In this document: one piece after another, positions 22,463-35,158 of the stretch | Position numbering within the stretch: position 1 is the first letter of the stretch | Layout of the letters: every line of letters begins with the position of its first letter | Origin: Manihot esculenta | Lineage: Eukaryota; Streptophyta; Magnoliopsida; Malpighiales; Euphorbiaceae | DNA length: 64,000 nucleotides | Assembly: GCF_001659605.2 (NCBI RefSeq) | Contig: NC_035170.2 | Location: 18,152,856 to 18,216,855, forward strand | Direction: 5' to 3' | Program-made: the position numbers and the translations under genes | The notes under the pieces: generated by a model | Database searches by the model: none | Told to the model about the DNA's origin: nothing | The model's input: only the letters and a program-made list of their open reading frames with translations

Positions 22463-23920
22463 TCACGGGCGACGCCGCTGCAACTCTTCAACCAAAGCGT
22501 TGAAATCAGAGTAAGAGGATCCACCTTCTTCAACAGCTTCCCTTGCCATTTCTCCCAACTTCTTTGATCTGCTTCTCATTTCTACTGCTTCTTCACCTTC
22601 CATAACTCGACTGATTGCTTTCTCTATAGCTTTTCTTTCAACAAAATCTCCCCGCAGCCTCACCCATTCCTTAACCCCAACACCAATCCCAATCTTCAAA
22701 ACATCTGTCACCAACTTCTCATTGTAGAATTGCTCAGCAGATACAGGCCATGTCACCATTGGCTTCCCAGCAGTTATGCCTTCAAGTGTAGAATTCCATC
22801 CGCAGTGTGTCACAAATCCTCCAATGGCTTCATGATCAAGAATCAACACTTGTGGTGCCCATCCTCTTATAATGAGGCCCTTCTCTTTCATTCTTTCCTC
22901 AAATCCTTCAGGTAACCACTTCTCTTCATCTTCTTTATAGTTCTTGTCTCTTCTCACCACCCAAATGAATTGCTGCTTTGAAGATTCAAGAGCCATGGCA
23001 ATCTCCATAAGCTGAGAGGCACTGAAGTTAGCCACACTTCCAAAACATATGTAGATTACAGAATTGGGTTTGTTGGAGTCGAGCCATTTCAAACACTCGT
23101 GTTCACCGATGGAAGCTTGTTTTCCTCTTTGTGCTTTATCTTCAATTACCCTATTGCATAGCGAAACAGGGCCAATATGCCACGCCCTCCTGCCCAAGAC
23201 CTTCCTGTAAAAATCAGCGTAAGCTGGTTCTAGCTCGTAGAAACTGTTGATAACCACCCCAAAACTCTTTGTTTCTGATTCTTCAGATGCTTCCACCAAC
23301 TTTGTAAGCTCAGTTTCAACCTCTTGTCTCACAGTATCTGGGAGACGCTTTCTTGTCAACTTTATATCTCCAGGAAGATGAGGCACAACAAAGGGTTCTG
23401 AATCTGAGGAGACTTTCTTATGTGGCTTGTATTGCTTGATAACGAGTCCAGTGCATAAAGAAAAGAAACCAATCCCGTGAAACACTAATCTTGGAATCCC
23501 AAATTTTGCAGCTGCATCAGTAGCCCAAGGAAAAAACATATCAGCAACAAGGCAATCTGGTTGGCATTCTTGGAGGAGCTTTTCAAGAGGCTCTTGAAGC
23601 ATGGATACTGCATGGAAAAATTTGATGATCAATTCTCCAGCATTGGCATGGGAAGTGACAGAATCCATGTTTTCAAATCCTTCTGGTAATCCAGCCTCCA
23701 TTGAAGGGAAATTGAGGATTCGCAGATCAATATCTACACCCAGATTTTTGTTTCTTTCAATTGTTTTGGAGAAGAGAAGCGAGTTGAGAGGAGTGGTGAT
23801 TATAGTAGCCTTTACGCCTCGTGAAGCAAACAGCTTGGCCATGTCCACTGTCGGAATCATATGGCCATGAGCCATGAAAGGGAAGAAGAAAATGTGGAGC
23901 TGACGACTCAAACTGCCCAT
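22463..23920 (-). CDS. UDP-glycosyltransferase, UGT73 type
   Basis: A single intact exon encodes 485 residues, the usual plant UGT size. It should transfer a sugar, probably glucose, from UDP-glucose to a small acceptor such as a phenolic, coumarin or terpenoid, in the cytosol. The catalytic His is His20 in PFMAHGHMIP and the partner Asp is Asp127 in LVADMFFPW. The 44-residue PSPG donor-binding box runs from Trp354 (WAPQVLILDHE) through HCGWNS to Gln397, the Gln associated with glucose preference. The N-terminal HIFFFPFMAHGHMIPTVDMA and the lack of introns fit group D/UGT73. The start is the Met before GSLSRQLHIF: a Met 25 codons upstream (23995) lies only a few bases from the TATA box, so it is probably not transcribed. 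The acceptor cannot be told from sequence. Confidence 0.92.
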   Translation of the reverse strand: MGSLSRQLHIFFFPFMAHGHMIPTVDMAKLFASRGVKATIITTPLNSLLFSKTIERNKNLGVDIDLRILNFPSMEAGLPEGFENMDSVTSHANAGELIIKFFHAVSMLQEPLEKLLQECQPDCLVADMFFPWATDAAAKFGIPRLVFHGIGFFSLCTGLVIKQYKPHKKVSSDSEPFVVPHLPGDIKLTRKRLPDTVRQEVETELTKLVEASEESETKSFGVVINSFYELEPAYADFYRKVLGRRAWHIGPVSLCNRVIEDKAQRGKQASIGEHECLKWLDSNKPNSVIYICFGSVANFSASQLMEIAMALESSKQQFIWVVRRDKNYKEDEEKWLPEGFEERMKEKGLIIRGWAPQVLILDHEAIGGFVTHCGWNSTLEGITAGKPMVTWPVSAEQFYNEKLVTDVLKIGIGVGVKEWVRLRGDFVERKAIEKAISRVMEGEEAVEMRSRSKKLGEMAREAVEEGGSSYSDFNALVEELQRRRP

Positions 23921-24000
23921 TTGAGGTATAGATTGATCGAGACTTTGTGCCAAATGAAAGAAGCTTTGTGTTTGTATGGTTAGAGGTGTGAGCAAACGAT

Positions 24001-24010
24001 GTTTATATAG
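24001..24010 (-). promoter_or_regulatory. TATA box of the UGT gene
   Basis: The minus strand reads CTATATAAAC, about 85 bases before the chosen ATG at 23920. A start site about 30 bases downstream would leave a 5' leader of roughly 50 bases. Confidence 0.65.
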
Positions 24011-25857
24011 ATGAATGTTGATTTAGAAGACAATTTTGATTTGATTTTCAGAGTTTAAGAGAAGTTTCCTCCCTTAGCTGACTGCTTACGAGTTGTTGTT
24101 GCATTCGTCATTGCTAAAAAAGTATCACTCTGGGATAAGGAAGATACCTTACCTGTTTGAATGATTTTGGAATAAAATATAAGGACAAGAATTACTATTA
24201 TATCTCCAATGGTTTAATAAATTTATTAACTTCTCATTGGTTTAAAATCATCCCATTAAAACACCGTATATTTGCGAAATAAAATGATTTAATTTACTCT
24301 TTATATGAGTATTTTTTTAATTTCTATAATTATAACGGTATATCATTCCGTCTCACAATTTTAAATATCCATATTATTTAATGGCCATAATTAATATATA
24401 CTAAAATAATTTTATTAGTAATTTATTTAATAAATAAATTAAATGGTTTAATTTTATAAAATATAAAAAAATTTATTAATTAGTCTCTTAATTTTAAAAA
24501 ATATATTAAAATATTTATAGAATTTTAAAAAAATTATTAATTAATTTTTATATTAATTTTAATTATTAAATATTATAAAAAATTTTAAATATTTTTAATA
24601 CGATAATATTAATTAATAAAAAAAATTTAAAATTAATAAACATCAACTAATGAATATTTTTTATATTATAAAAATTTAATAATACTAAAATGAAAAATTA
24701 ATTCATAAATTTTTTAAATTTAAAATAATTTTAATAAAATTTTAAATAAAACGCTGAAGCGTGACGACCGCGATGAAGTATGGGAAATTCATTCCTGATT
24801 GACGTAATCACTTGCGTCATAACAACATGGCAGGAGACACTATAGACATCCTCTTTCCATTTTCTCAAATGCTTTTGACCGGTTCCTCAATTATACAATA
24901 AAAATAAAACAAAATTAATGAATTTTAATTCATTATTGTTTGAGTTGTTTATTTCTAATTCGAATTCTAAATTAGAGATAAAATTAGCCTCATCTTCATA
25001 TTTGAATATGTATTAGTCTTATTTATTTATACAGATGAAATTACCATATTGTTGATAAAAATTTAAAATATATATATATATTTAATTATTTTAATAAAAA
25101 TATCAAATAAATAAATTTATAATATAAAAAAATAAATTTATAAATTTTATTTATATAGTGGTATGTTATGAAAAAACTTACTAATTAATTCATTAATTTT
25201 AAAAAATATATTAAAATATTTTTAATATTTTAAAAATTTACTAATTAATCTTCTTATTAATTTAGTTATTAAATATTATAAAAAATTTAAAATACTCTAA
25301 AAACAAAATAACTAATTAGTAAACTTTTATAAAATTGAAGGAATAACTAATAAGATTTTTCAAATTATAAGGATTAAATAATTAATAAAATAACTAATTA
25401 ATAGATTTTTTAAAATATTAAAAATATTTTAATATATTTTTTAAAATTAAAAAATTAACTAATGAATTTTCTTATAATATAGAGAATAAATAATATTTTT
25501 TTTAAATTTTATTTACCAATAGCCTATGATTGCTAACCTTATTATTTAGCTACGAATTCAAATAGTTGTTCCTAAAAATACTATTTTTATAAGTTTTCAA
25601 ATATTAATTTTGCTATTTTAGTTAATTTTTTAATTTTATTTTAGATTATTATAAAATTTTAATTTAATAGAATTAAATGATAATATAAGTTGTGAATAAT
25701 TTTAGCCAAATATTAATATATATTTTTATCAATTTTAATTGAAATAAAATACTGATGTCTACGATCTAAGAAAGGGTCTAGACACATACTATATTTTAAT
25801 AGGTTTGATATTTGTTTTTCTTTCGGCTCCCTTTATTTTTTTTTCTTTTATTTTTTA
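24011..25857. other. AT-rich intergenic DNA
   Basis: Long A/T runs with repeated phrases such as 'ttaattagt' and 'aaaatattaaaaatatttta', including short inverted repeats, suggest decayed MITE-like DNA. There is a short (TA)n near 25068-25080. I see no gene. Confidence 0.5.
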
Positions 25858-26435
25858 ATGATATGTAACCACCATATTGTACCATACCCTTTTGCCATAT
25901 TCACGCTGATAGTATGTATGGGTGTATTGTGTCCTTTTCTCTCGTTAGGCTACCATTCAATTTCATCTGCGCCACCTAAATACGATGTTGGGCATCACGT
26001 GCTCTGTTTTTCCATAAAGAATAATGGGTCTTCGAGGTTAGGATCCTATGGGTAGATTTGCGTCCAGTCCAGTTTACCTGGATAGACTTGAACCCGTAGG
26101 GGGCTTAGAGCCGCGAGTTGGGCCCTCTTAGAGCTCAGGCCCGATCCTTCTACTTTGAGCTTCATCAGGCCTAGGCATCTGGAGTCCGGCAGTCATCAAG
26201 TTCCCCTTTACCCGTTGATTAATTATTTCATGATTTATGAGGGGATAAATTTTGAGATCCCAATTATTACTATGCGACTCTAGGAGGGTTCTGTCAAAAC
26301 GTCATTTCTCTGCCTTTTCCATTTCAAATTTGTGCTTTTGCTCGTTGCCCTGTCTTTTGTGCTCCTTCTACTATCTTGCCCTCTTTTTTCTCGGTAACCT
26401 TGAATCTTCGATCCGAGGTACGTTTCTTTCTTCTT

Positions 26436-28849
26436 ATGACTTCTACTAGGATCTCCGGGGTGGTCGGTTTAGACTCTTATGTCACTCCTTCTTCCTTTTC
26501 TAACTATTTTTCTCGCCACATTGCTGATACTACAATTTTCAAGATTAGGGCTTCCTTGCCTAATGAGTGCGTAGTTTTGCCTATCCCACTATCGGAAGGC
26601 CTCATAGATATCCAACAAAAGCAAAATTTGATCTTTTTATGAAACAGCACGAGTTCGGACTTACCTTTCCGTTTACCCCTTTATTTGTTAAGGTCTTTGG
26701 GCATTTTAAGGTGACCCCACAGATGTTATCCCTCAATGCTATCTTGTTTATGTGATGTTTTAAGTATGTTTGCTTGCGTTGGGGTTTTGCCCCTTCCATC
26801 GAGTTATTCTGTACTTTCTTCTGTTTGGTTAGATCTAACCACAAATTCTATTATTTTGGCCCCTGAGTTGGGTTGTTAATATTTACGAGGTATAAGGACT
26901 ATATAAAGAGTTGGGCAGAGTATTTTGTTATCGTCGAGCTAAAGGAGAGTTCGGGAATTAGCTAGGATATTGACCTCTCTTTGGAGGAGATTCCTCAGGG
27001 CTGTAACGAATTCCTTAGGTTAATTCTACTAGATCATATCTGTCTTCTTTGACTGACCTCTATAAGGAAGAAATATGATGTTGAGAAGTGCATATTTATG
27101 TCCAACCTACGAGACTACCAGCAAGCTGGTACCTTTTAGTTTTTCCCCTTTGTGTTCTTTTATTGTTTTGAACTTTGATTAAACAAGTTTTTCCTTTTCT
27201 GTCTTCGACGTGTCAATGGGTACCATCAAGCTTTCCAAGAATTTCACCTTATCCAGGGAGAGTATAAAGGATACCTTGGCAGCTTTCAAGGCCAACAATT
27301 TTGTCGCCAACGTGGCTAGAGAGGTTTTCCAGGCCCCAACTCCTACATCGTCAGCTTGCCCCTTTGCTCGTACCGTCATGCCTTCTTTAGCTTTGGTGTC
27401 GATGTTAGGGGGCTCTTATTTTGCGGCCTTCAGGACATCGGTCCCTCCCAAGGCGCCAGCCTCTTCTAAGGCTCTACCTACTCTAAAAGAAGTCCCCAAG
27501 GAGCCTATCATGGTTAGTGAGTCGGCAGATAGTAGTTCAGAGGAGGGCACCAGGTCTCCTCCCTTGGACATTTCCCCCATTAGAGCTATGAGGGCTATTC
27601 TATGGAGGGTCGGGCTGCTAAGTGCGCTAGGACTTCAGAGCCCATTGAGGCAATCCCTTCCCCTCCTGTTGATAAGGGGAAGAAGGTGGTAGAGAACCTA
27701 TCCTCTGCCCAGGATAATGACCTGTTGAATGGTGCTGAGGTCAATGCTGAATCGATGCCGACCTCTATGGCTGAGATGTTGTGTGGCAAGATGTTTGGGG
27801 GGGCTCTAGATGCTTCTGACCCTCGTTTTCTAGCTCTTGTCAGCCATCTGGCCTCCACCAAACAACAGGCGACATTCAGCTCGCGTCTTATAGAGGCCTT
27901 TGGGGACGGTCTAAGGGAGATGCTCCTCATGGTAAGTTTCATGTCTTTCTTGTTAATACTTCTAAGTTAAAAATTTTTCTGATGTTATTTCTTTTTGTTG
28001 TAGTCTTTTGGCATGTATATAGAGATTGATGACTGAAATCAATCTCTCCAGGGCTCTATGGACCATCGCATCAATGAGGGGTGTCGAAAGGAGAACCTGT
28101 TTGCTACGGCTAAGGCCCGTGGGCATATTATTTAATTTCAGGGGCAAATCGAAGCCCTCAACAAGCAACTAGGGGAGCTAAGGGAGGAGGTTGTCAGGTC
28201 GTCTCAACGAGCTTCTGTGGCGAAGTCTCAACAAGATGAAGCCCTTCAACAATTGTCTACTTTGAAGAAGGCTTGCCGTCAGTGTGATAAGGCTTAGGCT
28301 CAGCGAGATGAGGCCTTAGCTCGTGCTACCGTTCTTCATCAAGAGCTCAATAAATATATCGACGACCTGAAGAGCATGACCTCAGTGGGGGAGGAGTCTC
28401 GACTTCAGCAACAGTAACTCCGTAAGACGTTTCTACTATGGAAGAGAGGTGTGCCTCTCTGCTGAGGGATGCCAAGGCTGCAAAAGACAGAGTTCAGCAC
28501 ACCTACAAGGAATGGTTGCAAGAATACAAGGACTCAGTGGAGCTGAAGGAGAATATTTATAGGGAGGCCTTCCACATGTTTGCCTTAGGCTACAATCAAG
28601 GCCTCAAGGCTGCCCGTGATGCCTCCTTCTGCTCCATTGGCTGACTTGCGAGCTCCTGAAGTTGACTCTGATGGGGAGGAGGTTTGCTATGGAAAGGATG
28701 ACAACTCCCTACTTAAGAACCCTTCTCTGCCTTCTGTTCAGCAAGAAGGCAACCCTTCTAGATCTCCTGTAAAAAATGACCTAGTTAGCTCTGCTCCCCC
28801 TTCCTCTTCTACTTTTGTAACTAATTCAAATGGTGCAGGGAAGGAATAA
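26436..28849 (+). pseudogene. Antisense ORF of Tat/Retand element (putative gypsy-type transposon protein)
   Basis: Broken plus-strand reading frames run from MTSTRISGVV (26436) through a block with NECVVLPIPLSEGL and the continuing frame with FGLTFPFTPLFVKVF and VTPQMLSLNAI, to Ser/Pro-rich and coiled-coil-like parts ending GAGKE at 28849. The first part resembles the plant 'putative gypsy type transposon' domain. Several frameshifts and stops (for example around 26640, 26755 and 28130) make it non-functional. Its role in live elements is not known. Confidence 0.55.
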
Positions 28850-29562
28850 ATAAATGAATAAATTTTCAGGCCTTTTTGTTATTTTTAGGCTATTTTGCTA
28901 CTTTTATTTTTCTGTCTATTTAAATTTTATTTTTATTCCCATATTTAGGCTATATTTTGTGTGCGTTGTTTCTGAGTAATGTTGAACTGTTTGTTTGATA
29001 ATTTACCTATGAATGCATCCGGCTTATTGCCATTTGACTTCTGGTTATTGGGGATATTCTTATCTCCATTTTATCTTAATTTCTGTATTGAATATCACAA
29101 TTTTTACGTCATCTGATGCTTTTTATCCCTTTACTTATCTAGACCTTTTATGAGACTAAGTTATGAGTTCTTTACCCGGGCTAGTTTAGCACTAAAGGTT
29201 AGTTTTTTGAGGTCGGCGTTCCCTGCGATTACCCTTGGCTTTTGTATGGTTTCTTACCTTGGCACATGTTATTCCAAGGATTCATTTCTGCCTTAGTTTA
29301 GTCTTCCTTTACTTGTAGTTCGATATTTATGGTGCCGGGGTCTATTTCTAAGGTCGATACCTTGGCTTTCTTTTATTTTCCATTTCTCATTTGTGCTGCC
29401 GAGGTCCGTTTCTGAGGTCGGCACCTTGCCTTAGTTTTATTTTTATTTTGGCATTTTTAGTGCTGAGGTCCATTTCTAAAGTTGGCACCTTGCCTTATTT
29501 TTCTTATTTTAGCATTTAGCTTCTAGTATGGTGCCTTTAGCTCATTTTGGCTTTATTTGAGT

Positions 29563-29925
29563 CTTCACTTTCTCAACTCGATTTTTTGGTACCGGCAGTC
29601 TATTTCTGAGACCGGTCACCTACCTCATTGGAGTATTCACTTCCTCAACTTAGTTTTTGATGCCTACGGTCTACTTTCGAGACCGGTCACCTATCTCATT
29701 GGGGTCTTCACTTCTTCAACTCGGTTTTTTAGGTGCCAACGATCTATTTCTGACCGTTCACCTACCTCGTTGGGGTCTTCACTTTCTCAACTCAGTTTTT
29801 TGATGCCGGAAGTCTATTTTCGAGACCAGTCACCTACCTCATTGGGATTTTTACTTCCTCGGCTCGAATTTTTTGTGCCGGTTGTCTATTTTCAAGACGG
29901 GTCACCTACCTCGTTTGGTCTTCTT
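29563..29925 (+). repeat. 72-bp minisatellite, 5 copies
   Basis: A unit containing 'ttcactttctcaactcg', 'gtctatttctgagaccg' and 'gtcacctacctcattgg' repeats with starts near 29564, 29636, 29707, 29778 and 29850 (72, 71, 71, 72). Upstream, 29330-29500 has a looser repeat of 'gaggtc-catttct-aaggt-ggcaccttg'. It lies within the Tat-type element; such arrays are common in that lineage near the 3' LTR. Confidence 0.75.
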
Positions 29926-30121
29926 TTCCATTACAAATTTTTAGGAGTAGAAAAGAGACTTGAAAAGGGAATTTTATTTATTTAATATTGTAATTACATT
30001 GTATTGTTTATTGAAAGTACCTCTTCAGGTGTTGGATGTTCCAAGCGTGAGGCTCTGAGTTTCCTTGTAAGACTTCAATTATGTATACCCCTAGTCTGAT
30101 AACTTTGGTGACCTTGAATGG

Positions 30122-32218
30122 TGTAACAACCTAGAAATCGGACCACTACCGGCGCTAGAATTCAAATCGACTTAAGGTCGCCGGAACCCGTAGCAAGCCT
30201 ACTATACATCCTGGGTACCTGATAAAATCCCATACATGATCATACATTATCACAAAAACTTAAACATTCCATGAAACCAAGCTCAACCTGAACATGTATC
30301 ATACTGAAAACATAAAACCCATACTAGAGCCCTCATCAAATGCTCTAGTATGGTAAACATCACATGCCTTAAACTTGGTTTAAACATAACTCATAATTAA
30401 AACTTTTACATAAGGATCATGTTAACATGTATTACAAGGATAAAAACTAGGGCAAAGCACAGTTCTAATCCATTAAACAATACATGTCCATAACTATTCT
30501 ATTACATTAGGCTATACCCGCTACTATGCCGACTTCCCAAACTATCTTCGACCCTGCAAACCTAGGGTTAGGGGAAAGGGATAAGCTACAAGAGCCTAGT
30601 GAGCATAACATAAAAATAATTTAATAAACATATGCTCATATGAGATGCATCACAACACAAACAATTCACATCAAGATGGACATGTCACCAGTAACCCTCT
30701 ACATATTCCAATGTGCCTGGCCCTCGACGGAGCTCTTCAGGACTTTCGCTTAAACATAACATAACATATCCATAATGCCAGGGGCGTAGAATGGGCAACC
30801 CTGGTCTTTCCCTTACATAGTGTCAGGGGCATATAATGGGCAGCCCTGGTCTTTCCGTATCATATTATATCATAACATCTCGAGGGCTAGTGGGTTATCC
30901 AATATCCATCCACATCAACAATAAATCATGCAATGCATCATATTCGTGAGTTCTAATGCAAACAGCCTAATATATAAACATGACATTCGTGATACGTGAA
31001 CATGCTTAAAAAGTTTGATTACTTTAAAATAATAAATTAGTTTAGTTCTACTCACCTCTGGCTGATGCTCGCCTAAAACTGATGCAGTTATCTCACTGCA
31101 GGGCTCTACGGTCTCCCAAGTCTGATCCTATACAGATGGACTCAAATAAGGGACCAAACATAACTATTACATGACTCTAAACAACTCCCAAAACCCCTAT
31201 AATATATCAAAACATGCACATAAAACAAGCAGAGAAAGGCTGGGTAAGAGACTTTCTGTGGCAGGTTTGGCGGCCGAAGGTCCCTCACAGATCCGAAAGT
31301 CAGGGACTTTCAGGGGCAAGTTCGGCGGCCTAAACTCCCTACAGATCCGAAAGTCCATGCTTTCGGGGGCAGGTTAGGTGGCCAAAAGGTTGCCTCCACA
31401 AGCAGGTTCGGCGGCCAAACCTTGCTTCGGCGGCCGAACCTGGGTTCTCTAGTAAGGCAGAACTCGATTCTGCCCTATGCATACAGCCACCCAACTCTCC
31501 AGTCCTCACACCCAACTCCTCAAAAGCATATATACTCACTCATCATGCATAAGGGCATAAAAACTAGCCTAATCCCCAACAAGCAACAATAAAAACACAT
31601 AAGAGCAAACATTCATTAATAACCCAACTCAAATCCTAAAACTTTAGATCTAACCATTTCATACATTTTTTACCCTTTACCCCTTCTTAAAACTTGATTA
31701 AAACATAAGAAAAGCAAGGATCTAGGTTTACCTCTTGGAGATCTAAGGGTAGCAGCAACCCAAACTTGGAGATGAGAGAAAAATAATCTTCGGAGGTCTC
31801 CAAGGTTTAAAAAACTTAGATTCAAGCTCAAAACTTCAATAACAAAAGGAAACTCGTGAATTTCCTAAGATATTTGAAGGAAAAAGAACAAGATCATCAA
31901 AGGAAGGGCAAGGACTCACCTCTGCCCGAAAATGGAGAGAAAGCTCTCTCATTTTCCGGCTAAAGGTCTCTTATAGGTGGCTGGTTAAACCACTTTCGGG
32001 GGCCGAAAGGGGAGGTCCCATGGCTACACCACTTTCGGCAGCCGATCCTGATTTTTTCCTTCCAAAACTATTTTCTTTCCTTTTAACTTAAAACCTTAAA
32101 ATTTTCAAATTCATTTAATAAAAACCTTATTTTACCCTTCCTAAGAAGATTCCGGGTTCTAATGGAGATTCCGTCGGAAGATTGGAATTCTGACGCCGGA
32201 GTCTAGCCGGGCATTACA
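30122..32218 (-). mobile_element. Solo LTR, 2097 bases
   Basis: TGTAACAACC to GGGCATTACA is flanked by a perfect AATGG duplication (30117-30121, 32219-32223). It has the conserved terminal block (ccgtagcaagcc), two palindrome clusters (about 31255-31440 and 31995-32045) and a TATA-like motif near 31968-31978. Its sequence is nearly the same subfamily as the partial LTR at 56171-57102. Confidence 0.93.
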
Positions 32219-32223
32219 AATGG

Positions 32224-33746
32224 TCCTTCCTAAGTCCGTGCTAGCTTTCCTACAACGACTCTTTTTCTCGTGGCTTCTAGCCTTCTTAGGGTCAGGTCTC
32301 CAACTTTCAAGTTCCTCTCCTAAACCTTTTGGTTGTAATACCGAGCTGCTCTCTATTGGCAGGCTGTTGTTCGCACTTGTGCTTCATCTCTAGCCTCCTT
32401 CGAGGGCCTCCAGATTACTCCTCAATTTTTCACCGTTGAGGTTTGCATCATTAAATTGAACCCATTGTGTTGGAATTTGTAGCTTTATAGGAACCAAAGC
32501 CTCTGTCCTGAATGCTAATGAGTATGGGGTCTCCCTTATAGGTGTTCAAGGTGTGGTCCAGAAGGCCCACAAAATGCTATGTAGCTCAAACGCCCAGTTC
32601 TTCTTAGCATCATCTAATCATTTCTTCAGCCTTTGAAGGATACCTCAGTTCGTCACCTCGGTTTGGCCATTTGTCTATGGATTAGCTATTGAGGAAAACT
32701 TATGCCATATCCCCATGTTTCACGTGAAATCCCTGAAAAAAGTTGCAGTCGAACTGCTTTCCATTATCTGAGATGAGTGTCCTGGGTATCCCAAACTGAG
32801 AATTGATGTTGCCTCACACAAAATTTATTACCTTCTAGGCCGTGATGGTGGGGACAGCCTATGCCTAAGGCCACTTGGAGAAATATTCCACAACTAATAT
32901 CACAAACTTTTTCTGCCCCACAGTCTTAGGGAACTATCCCAGAATATCTATTTCCCATTGCGAGAATGGCTAGGGACTTGATATACTTGACTATGGTGTA
33001 GCCGGCATGTTGATTGCATTAGTGAACCTTTGGCAGACATCACACTTCTTCACAAACTCCCTAAGTTCTTTCTTCACTTTCGGCCAGTAATACCTCTATC
33101 AGAAGATCTTATTTGACTATGTGGTCGCTCCTTCATGAACTCCGCAGACTCCCTGGTGTATCTCCTGAATTATCTTGGATGCCTCCTCCAATCCCGCACA
33201 TCTTAGCCACCGACTGGATTTTCCTCTTCGATATAGAACTCCTCTCACCGCCTGGCAGTTAGCGGCTTTAGCGGTGATTTACTAAGCTTCTGCTTTATCT
33301 TCTAGCAGTTTTTTAACTTTGAGATACTCAAGATATGGGGTCATCCAGCTCCATTCCTCATCAATTTTCATAATCGAGGTCAGCTTTTCAAAGGTTGGGG
33401 TATTGATTTGTTGTACATATACTTTGTTTGGGAGTTACTCTAGCTCTTCTACTAATAGCTTGTTGAGCAGATCTGCTTCTTCATTCTCTTGCCGAGGTAT
33501 TTGTCTATACTCGACTATACTCTCTTGCTCACTCAGTTTAGTTTTTAGGGCTCGCACCACTTTTGCATAACCGGGTCTTTCACCTGATACAACCCTTTTC
33601 TTTGGTTCACTACTAGCTGTGAGCCGTTGTTTATTTAGAGGTCGGTTGCCCCCCACTTCTAAGGCTATTTGCATACCATTCAGGAGGGCTTCATACTTGG
33701 CCATGTTATTAGATGCTGGGAATCTGAAGCACAAGGCATAACACAC
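32224..33746 (-). pseudogene. pol: RNase H-integrase remnant of Tat/Retand element
   Basis: The minus strand shows RNase H pieces (FPASNNMAKYEALLNGMQIA, QIPRQENEEADLLNKL) at 33746-33435. Downstream it shows an integrase HHCC domain (EASKIIQEIHQGVCGVHEG, then KVKKELREFVKKCDVCQR, around 33000-33190) and the first part of the catalytic core (WEIDILG, around 32930). Later integrase is full of stops and shifts. The AEYEALL-type RNase H motif is typical of the Tat lineage. Confidence 0.7.
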
Positions 33747-33859
33747 TTTAAACTCATCTGATCCATTTAAAAGGATTCCTGCCCCACTGCCCTAGAACTT
33801 GATGCCCCATCTATAAATAGATTTCATATAAATTCAGAGTTCAATAGACCTGCAAGGAC

Positions 33860-34080
33860 AGTTGCAAGAATACAAGGACTCAGTGGAGCTAAAGGGGAAG
33901 ATTTATAAGGAGTCCTTCCGCATGTTTGCCTCAGGCTGCCCATGATGCCTCCTTCTGCTCCATTGGCTGACTTGCGAGCTCCTGAAGTTGACTCTGATGG
34001 GGAGGAGGTTTGCTATGGAGAGGATGACAACTCCCTGCCTAAGAACCCTTCTCTGCCTTCTGTTCAGCAGGAAGGCAACC
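33860..34080 (+). repeat. Second partial copy of the antisense ORF 3' part
   Basis: This stretch repeats 28510-28756 in the same orientation with about 90 percent identity by eye and a small internal deletion; both copies contain MMPPSAPLADLRAPEVDSDG. It ends abruptly where an Athila LTR begins. Confidence 0.75.
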
Positions 34081-35158
34081 TGACTTGCGGTTGTCGAAAC
34101 CGGTCAAAAATAACCTTTTCGGTTATCAATAATATTACTACTGCAGATAGTGGTAAAGGATCGAATCCATAGAGAATTGAAAACTTATCTATTTTTCTCA
34201 ACAAGACCAAGAGAATTAACTGAAAGCGCAACTGAAAGCAAAATAAATTGAAACGAGATAAAGTTGAAAGCAAACAGACTGAAAGTAAAATGGGGGGTTT
34301 TAAGATTGATTCAATTAAATAACTACTGAAAGCAATTAAATAAGCGAATAATAAAAATAAAAGGGAAATCAAATATGAGAAAGGTCTAGTTGAAGAGTTG
34401 GATCCACTTCAGTTGTTTGGATTGATCATTGAAACTTATGTTCTTTTGATTGATTCAATAGATTAGTTATGGAGATGGAAAACGCTTCTCACCACCATAT
34501 CTCTCCTTATGATTAAACCAATTAGGGAATGTCCTCTAATTAATTACTAATTAACAAATTGCCAAGGAACGTCCTTGGGCCTTAGGCATCAAAACAATTG
34601 TTAATTGCATGAAGAGATAGAGAGATCCAATCCTAGCTACTCAAACGCATGAGATGTTGCTAGATTATAGAATTTCCTTAGTTTTTACACCAAGTGTCCT
34701 TACGTTTGAACAATCCAAGCAATTACGGACTTAAAATTATCCAAACTAACAATATATTACCTTGCAATTAAGAATCAAGTGGCCAATTTGATCAAAACAA
34801 TAAAGCAACAATAGAATCAAGCATGAAATTGTATGAATATTGAACAAACCAAAGACAAACAGTTTATGTTCAGATCTCATAATCCATTAAACAACTTTAG
34901 TTTCAATCAATCTTCAACTAGATTAAAAGGTTTCAGCCTCTCACGGCTGAAACAAAAACTAAAAACAAAAAGAAAAGAAGAAGATGAAAAACCGAATGGT
35001 GGAGAAGCTTTGAGAGGTGTGCGGCTGCCCTTCTTGGCCGAATGGGAGTGGAGGTCCTTCTCTCTTGTGCGGCAGCCTTAGAGAACATTATATAATGTTC
35101 TCATGTTACCCTAGGTGATGCTTGCTGCCCAAGTTGTCAAGGTGCTGCCCAAGGATGG

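Larger units (their letters stand above)
26055..33850 (-). mobile_element. Decayed Tat/Retand-type gypsy element (approximate limits)
   Basis: On the minus strand 33746-32224 reads RNase H then integrase remnants. On the plus strand 26.4-28.85 kb reads a gypsy-associated protein. The order pol, then an antisense ORF towards the 3' end, matches the Tat lineage, where antisense ORFs between pol and the 3' LTR are known. A solo LTR (30122-32218) interrupts it. I could not place its LTRs or target duplication, so the borders are estimates. Confidence 0.6.

Noticed and set aside
26602..26844. Minus-strand ORF opposite the antisense gypsy protein
   Set aside because: No recognisable domain; the plus strand has the family-like motifs.
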